DNA of 36,673 nt, taken from contig WGGB01000112.1 in NCBI GenBank assembly GCA_015491935.1, positions 1 to 36,673 of the forward strand, given 5' to 3'. Position numbers and translations under genes: made by a program. This document shows, in pieces, positions 33,456-36,673 of this stretch (its first letter is position 1; every line of letters begins with the position of its first letter). The DNA is from Alteromonadaceae bacterium. Lineage in GTDB: Bacteria > Pseudomonadota > Gammaproteobacteria > Enterobacterales > Alteromonadaceae. The notes below the pieces were generated by a model. It did not search any database. It was not told the DNA's origin and worked only from the letters and a program-made list of their open reading frames with translations.

Positions 33456-34427
33456 ATGAGCAGAGTCCATGCGATTAATCCTAATGACTTACCAGACCTT
33501 GATGATTTTTTATCATCGAGCGCGCAAGATAAGAGTTTCAATAAAATTCTTGCTATTTTACTGCTGGGCTACCTTGTTGTTGCCGTGGTGGTTCCCTTTA
33601 TTGAACAAGTAAAAATCCCTCGCGAAATTAAAGAGCGTCCGTCAGCACAACTTGCCAAAATAATGCTTAAAGAAAAGCAATTACCCTTGCCGAAAAAAGT
33701 AAAACCAAAAGTAAAAAAGCCCATAAAAAAAGTCAAAGCAAAAACTAAAAATAAGAAAAAAACTAAACCTAAAGAAAAATTAAAACAACCAACACCTGTA
33801 AATAAGAGTGAGTTAGCCAAAACTAAAGCGCATTCATCGGGTTTAGCAACTATGAAAGACGAACTGTTTGCCATGCGCGAAGCATTTACCGTAACGCCAG
33901 TAGCAAGCACAAAATTAAATAACAGCAAGAGCAAAGCGACCACAATCAAAAGAAAATTACTCGCCGCCGCAACCAATAAGCAAAGCAGCCAATTAACACA
34001 AGCACAACTAAGCAAAACCGTTGCTAGCGATGCCATCAGCACAAAAAACACTGAGCAGATCCGCCTCGGTAAAGAAGAAATACTCGCCGACAACAACGTG
34101 TTAGCAGCAAACGACAACGATGCAAAATCGTCATTAGCTCAACGCTCTGAAATGAGCTTACGACGCACATTAGAAAGCCATAAAGCGCGACTTTATGCGC
34201 TTTACAATCGGGCGTTAAGAAAAGACCCTTTGCTAAAAGGCAAGGTATTATTTGCCATAGAAATACAGCCCAATGGCAACATTAGCCACGTTAGCATTAA
34301 GTCGAGTGCCTTAAACAATGCCAAGCTAGAACGGCAACTCATCGTAATACTACGCAGAATTAAATTTCCAGTGGCAGACGTTAGCGTAATGACCACAATA
34401 TGGGCGATAGATTTTTTACCGAATTAA
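33456..34427 (+). CDS. TonB/AgmX-like energy-coupling protein
   Basis: 323 aa. A cytoplasmic N-terminus is followed by one transmembrane helix at about 31-50 (ILAILLLGYLVVAVVVPFIE). Then comes a Lys/Pro-rich stretch (about 85-115), typical of periplasm-spanning TonB linkers, and a linker rich in Asn/Ser/Lys/Ala. The C-terminal domain at about 235-323 (LRRTLESHKARLYALYNRAL, GKVLFAIEIQPNGNISHVSI) matches the AgmX/PglI-type or TonB-like tail. In Myxococcus, proteins with this tail (GltG/GltJ) link the AglRQS motor to the Glt envelope complex. It is the last gene of the operon and probably carries the motion or energy from the TolQ/ExbD motor to the TPR proteins and barrels. Confidence 0.85.
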   Translation: MSRVHAINPNDLPDLDDFLSSSAQDKSFNKILAILLLGYLVVAVVVPFIEQVKIPREIKERPSAQLAKIMLKEKQLPLPKKVKPKVKKPIKKVKAKTKNKKKTKPKEKLKQPTPVNKSELAKTKAHSSGLATMKDELFAMREAFTVTPVASTKLNNSKSKATTIKRKLLAAATNKQSSQLTQAQLSKTVASDAISTKNTEQIRLGKEEILADNNVLAANDNDAKSSLAQRSEMSLRRTLESHKARLYALYNRALRKDPLLKGKVLFAIEIQPNGNISHVSIKSSALNNAKLERQLIVILRRIKFPVADVSVMTTIWAIDFLPN

Positions 34428-34669
34428 TTTTTGTTCATAGTACTCAAGCTAACTGTGTTTTATACAGATCCATCATCTTCCGCCTTTCCACCGCAAGTAC
34501 TGAAAATAAATCTGTATTCGTGGGAGAGAATGAATTTAAAGTTATAAGTTGTTGATATAAATCTTATATAAATTTAAGGTAGGAAATGTTAAATTTTTAA
34601 TGGTAGAAGTATTTTGCATAGATTGAGGAATTTTTCTACCTAATAAGCTATGTTTTTAAAGGACTCTCG
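34428..34669. other. Gap before the cassette-like lipoprotein gene
   Basis: 242 bp, A/T-rich, no gene seen. It holds an inverted repeat ATACAGAT/ATCTGTAT (34462-34469 with 34510-34517) and a second, GGTAGAA/TTCTACC (34602-34608 with 34634-34640). A GTTAAAT at 34588-34594 fits the integron core GTTRRRY but could be chance. Confidence 0.4.
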
Positions 34670-34987
34670 ATGAAATACTTAGGGTTAATTCCACTTTTCT
34701 TATTGGCTGGTTGTCAATCTACTTCAACTTTTTGTGAAAAGGAGCCTGAATCAAATTTATGCAACCAAAAAACTTATCACTACAATACAGATCAGGCACT
34801 CAAGGAATTTGAAACGAAGAAATCAAAGAAAGCCTTTGCTTTAGGGAAAACTGAAGATGGATGGGAGTTTTATGGCTACTCTGAAGGTTATAGATCTAAA
34901 AAGAAAGCTAGCAAACGTGCTCTTGAAGAATGTCAAAAAAGGTTGGATAAACATGGATCTAAAAATAAATGTGAGGTTATTCTTTAG
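34670..34987 (+). CDS. Small lipoprotein of unknown function, possible integron cassette
   Basis: 105 aa. Lipobox LAGC (MKYLGLIPLFLLAGC) and an AAAGGA ribosome site. The mature protein has Cys residues near the start and a core AFALGKTEDGWEFYGYSEGY followed by SKKKASKRALEECQKRLD. I recognise no family. It is preceded by a 242-bp A/T-rich gap and followed 4 bases after its stop by an attC-like half-site, so it looks like a mobile gene cassette rather than part of the operon upstream. Confidence 0.75.
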   Translation: MKYLGLIPLFLLAGCQSTSTFCEKEPESNLCNQKTYHYNTDQALKEFETKKSKKAFALGKTEDGWEFYGYSEGYRSKKKASKRALEECQKRLDKHGSKNKCEVIL

Positions 34988-34991
34988 CAAA

Positions 34992-35025
34992 ACATAACAA
35001 GAATTTAAAGCGGGACTACTAACAG
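34992..35025 (+). other. attC-like half-site of an integron cassette
   Basis: ACATAAC (fits the attC R'' box RYYYAAC except for one base) followed by AAGAATTTAAAGCGGGACT and a short CTAACAG tail. The spacing and the GGGACT motif match the 5' half of the chromosomal integron attC sites of Vibrio-type elements as I recall them. The matching right half is missing; the IS3 fragment begins directly after it, at about 35029. Confidence 0.5.
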
Positions 35026-35028
35026 TTT

Positions 35029-35289
35029 GATCGGTGGTGAAAATTCTCATTTTAATAAGTTTGGTGCATATTTTTCTTCAACACCTGAATTAGGATAATA
35101 ATGCCGTTTTTTAGGTCGGATAGCTAACACCCCCGCTTGTTTCATTAAACGTGCTGTTTTGTATAAACCAAGGGGATATCCTTGGTCAACAAGCTCTGCT
35201 CGTATACGTCGTTTACCATAACTATTGCCTGAATGATCAGAAGCTTGTTTAATCAGCCCAAGTAATATCTGTTCGACAGGGGTTGTCAA
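35029..35289 (-). pseudogene. IS3-family transposase (OrfB) N-terminal fragment
   Basis: Fragment of about 80 codons. It reads SYGKRRIRAELVDQGYPLGL, then an RLMKQAGV..RPKKRHYYPN segment and EEKYAPNLLK. This is the helix-turn-helix (HTH_21) part before the DDE domain of IS3-group OrfB. Reading then hits TGA where family members have Arg, followed by EFSPPI, which continues the IS3 pattern to about 35029 and is then lost. The catalytic DDE domain is gone. The 5' end is cut by the ISAs1 fragment near 35283. It is not functional. Confidence 0.8.
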
Positions 35290-35735
35290 AAAGCAATAGC
35301 GAAGAAATAGATAAGGGACATGGTCGAGTAGAGCACCGTCGTTATTGGCTTACAGAAGATTTAAGTAGCATTAAAGACTTAACCTCTAAATGGGCTGGAT
35401 TAAAAAGTGTCGGCATGGTTGAGTCACATCGGCACATAGGCGATAAAGTGACGATTGATAGACGCTATTTTATTTGTTCACTAAAAGAGACAGATGAATT
35501 ATTTTCTAAGGCTGTACGCCGTCACTGGAGTGTAGAGAATGAACTTCACTGGGTACTTGATGTGAGTTTTAGGGAAGATGACAGCCGCATTCGCAGAGAA
35601 AATGGTGCTGAACATATAGCTACAGCACGACATATCACGTTGAATATGTTGAGACAGGAAAAAACATATAAAAAAGGGATAAAAGCTGCGCTAGATAGTG
35701 ATTATGTTGAAAAAGTACTGTCGACTGTTTTTTGA
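35283..35735 (+). pseudogene. ISAs1-family transposase C-terminal fragment
   Basis: About 150 codons, equal to the C-terminal part of ISAs1-group transposases: DKGHGRVEHRRYWLTEDLS, VTIDRRYFICSLKETDELF, RRHWSVENELHWVLDVSFRE and HITLNMLRQEKT. The Trp-Ser-Val-Glu-Asn motif contains the last acidic catalytic residue. The N-terminal half (including the first Asp residues) is absent, so it cannot transpose. The fragment begins exactly where the reverse-oriented IS3 fragment ends. Confidence 0.85.
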
Positions 35736-35754
35736 CCGCTATGTTCTTACCCTG
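35283..35754 (+). mobile_element. Truncated ISAs1-family element with its right end
   Basis: Includes the transposase fragment and 19 bp downstream. The sequence ends ACCCTG at 35749-35754, which fits the CAGGGT-type terminal repeat of ISAs1-family elements in reverse. The left end and the first part of the gene are missing. Confidence 0.6.
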
Positions 35755-36101
35755 TTGAGGCTGTAAAAATTAGCTAGGTGATGATCGCCAGACGCATACT
35801 GTTGACGGGGATCATCAATGACAGAAAAACACGCAGCCATAGATTTTCTAAGTGCTTGAATTTTGATTTTTCCTAAAACTGCTGTACAAACTCAATTGTA
35901 TAGTGTCAAACATCCAGCATTTTGCAAGTTTTAATACCACCCAACAGGTAAGACCTGTATTTTGCTGCTATTTGCTGCGAAAACCCTATAATAAGCAACT
36001 AAATCTGAAAAAAAATAATTTTTAGCACAATTTAAGTTGAAATATTTTATTTTTGTGCAAAGATAAAGCATAAACAAAAATTAACGGTAATATATAAACA
36101 A
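35755..36101. other. Gap between the insertion-sequence remnants and aroQ
   Basis: 347 bp. It holds an inverted repeat TGATGATC/GATCATCA (35779-35786 with 35810-35817) directly before a 13-codon frame MTEKHAAIDFLSA (35818-35859). That frame looks like the start of another transposase or a remnant, but I cannot place it. Further right are ACAGGT-AAG-ACCTGT (35944-35958) and the aroQ promoter. Confidence 0.45.
35987..35992 (+). promoter_or_regulatory. Probable -10 box of the aroQ-accB operon
   Basis: A perfect TATAAT with no ideal -35 box (nearest TTGCTG at 35962-35967). A 6-bp inverted repeat, ACAGGT-AAG-ACCTGT (35944-35958), lies just upstream and may bind a regulator. The leader to aroQ would be about 100 nt. 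Confidence 0.45.
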
Positions 36102-36554
36102 ATGTCTGCAAAGTTTAACGTTTTAGTGCTAAATGGGCCTAATTTAAATATGCTAGGTAAGCGTGAGCCAACAATTTATGGTTCGCAATCGCTTGACGAT
36201 ATAATGTCAAGATTAAGTGCTAAAGCTCAACCATTAAACATCAACTTAACACATTTACAAAGTAATGCCGAAGTTGAACTGCTTAATATTATTCATCAAT
36301 CTTATCAACAGGTTGATTTTATCATTATTAATCCAGCAGCATTTACTCATACTAGCGTAGCATTACGTGATGCGTTATTGAGTGTAGATATTCCCTTTAT
36401 TGAAATCCATATTTCTAACGTGCATACACGCGAAAATTTTAGACAACATTCTTATTTGTCAGATATTGCTCAAGGCGTTATTTGCGGCTTGGGCATAAAC
36501 GGCTACGAGTATGCACTATTAGCGGCACACTCATTTTTAACAACAAAAATTTAA
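36102..36554 (+). CDS. aroQ: Type II 3-dehydroquinate dehydratase
   Basis: 150 aa, the usual length. It dehydrates 3-dehydroquinate to 3-dehydroshikimate in the shikimate pathway, as a dodecamer. The active-site lid has [17 protein letters not shown] with Arg21 and Tyr26. The base and substrate contacts lie in [16 protein letters not shown] and [14 protein letters not shown] (His103, Arg110, Arg114). The gene precedes accB by 33 bp, the standard aroQ-accB-accC order of gammaproteobacteria. Confidence 0.96.
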   Translation: MSAKFNVLVLNGPNLNMLGKREPTIYGSQSLDDIMSRLSAKAQPLNINLTHLQSNAEVELLNIIHQSYQQVDFIIINPAAFTHTSVALRDALLSVDIPFIEIHISNVHTRENFRQHSYLSDIAQGVICGLGINGYEYALLAAHSFLTTKI

Positions 36555-36587
36555 TAATTATCCTCGATATAACTATAAGGTATTGCA

Positions 36588-36673
36588 ATGGACATTCGTA
36601 AAATAAAAAAATTAATTGAGCTGGTAGAAGAATCAGGCATTAATGAATTAGAAATTTCTGAAGGTGAAGAATC
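36588..36673 (+). CDS. accB: Biotin carboxyl carrier protein of acetyl-CoA carboxylase (N-terminal start, partial)
   Basis: The first 28 codons are in the window: [20 protein letters not shown] followed by LEISEGEE. This is nearly identical to the N-terminus of E. coli AccB, the biotin carrier of acetyl-CoA carboxylase in fatty-acid synthesis. The ATG at 36588 has an AAGG ribosome site 7 bases upstream. The biotinylated Lys lies beyond the window. Confidence 0.93.
   Translation, partial: MDIRKIKKLIELVEESGINELEISEGEE

Noticed and set aside
33569-34117. A 182-codon minus-strand frame opposite the TonB/AgmX-like gene, rich in Leu/Phe.
   Set aside because: It is the antisense of Lys-rich codons (AAA/AAG give TTT/CTT), which creates a false hydrophobic protein; the plus-strand gene is well supported.
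30587-34427. The TolQ/ExbD set as the ordinary Tol-Pal or ExbBD-TonB system.
   Set aside because: tolB, pal and ybgC are absent, there are two ExbD-like genes, and the partners are TPR proteins, barrels and an AgmX-tail protein, so it is a separate paralogous motor.
34588-34594. GTTAAAT as the integron core site upstream of the lipoprotein gene.
   Set aside because: A 7-base match to GTTRRRY in A/T-rich DNA is expected by chance, and no attC arms surround it.

Overview
This window looks like chromosome of a marine gammaproteobacterium of the Alteromonadales (Colwellia/Thalassotalea/Shewanella-like). The reasons are the low G+C, the sequence character of the housekeeping proteins (PriA, L31, DnaB, Alr, AroQ, AccB), and the dnaB-alr and aroQ-accB neighbourhoods. 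The placement is an inference from protein style, not a database result.

Layout. 1-118: 3' end of a glutathione peroxidase gene and its terminator. 317-2332: a crotonase-family enzyme followed by the FMN L-lactate dehydrogenase lldD. 2450-4675 (minus): priA, convergent with lldD. 4991-5203: rpmE (L31) with a promoter, leader and terminator. 5346-7540: an ECF sigma gene broken by a frameshift, its likely anti-sigma gene (ATGA overlap) and a DUF4097 beta-repeat protein. 7694-10303: dnaB and alr. 10543-12670: an exported TPR protein and ApbE (FAD:protein FMN transferase).

12839-34427 is the most unusual part: a large cell-envelope locus in two divergent arms. The leftward arm (18240 to 12839) encodes a one-heme c-type cytochrome protein, a two-heme LamG lipoprotein and a Tat-exported DUF1501-like protein. 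The rightward arm (18558 to 34427) is a run of 14 genes with gaps of at most about 54 bp and several start/stop overlaps. It encodes an HzsA-like propeller/cytochrome lipoprotein, an SH3 plus beta-barrel protein, a second beta-barrel, a TlpA thioredoxin, a DUF4266 lipoprotein ending Cys-Gly-Cys-Asn, a DUF3570 beta-barrel, an exported protein of unknown function, three large TPR proteins (two of them lipoproteins), a small exported protein, a TolQ/ExbB-like proton channel, two ExbD/TolR-like proteins and a Lys/Pro-rich TonB/AgmX-like protein.

The set of motor, TPR proteins, beta-barrels and AgmX-tail protein resembles the Agl-Glt gliding machine of Myxococcus. Here it is joined to c-type cytochromes and the DUF4266/DUF3570/TlpA/ApbE set. 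My reading is a proton-driven, envelope-spanning machine that assembles, energises or moves a surface redox apparatus. Its function is not known to me.

34428-35860 is a small accessory island. It holds a short lipoprotein gene followed at once by what looks like the left half of an integron attC site, then an IS3-family transposase fragment and an ISAs1-family transposase fragment. Conserved chromosome resumes with aroQ (36102-36554) and the start of accB. I saw no tRNA, rRNA or CRISPR array.
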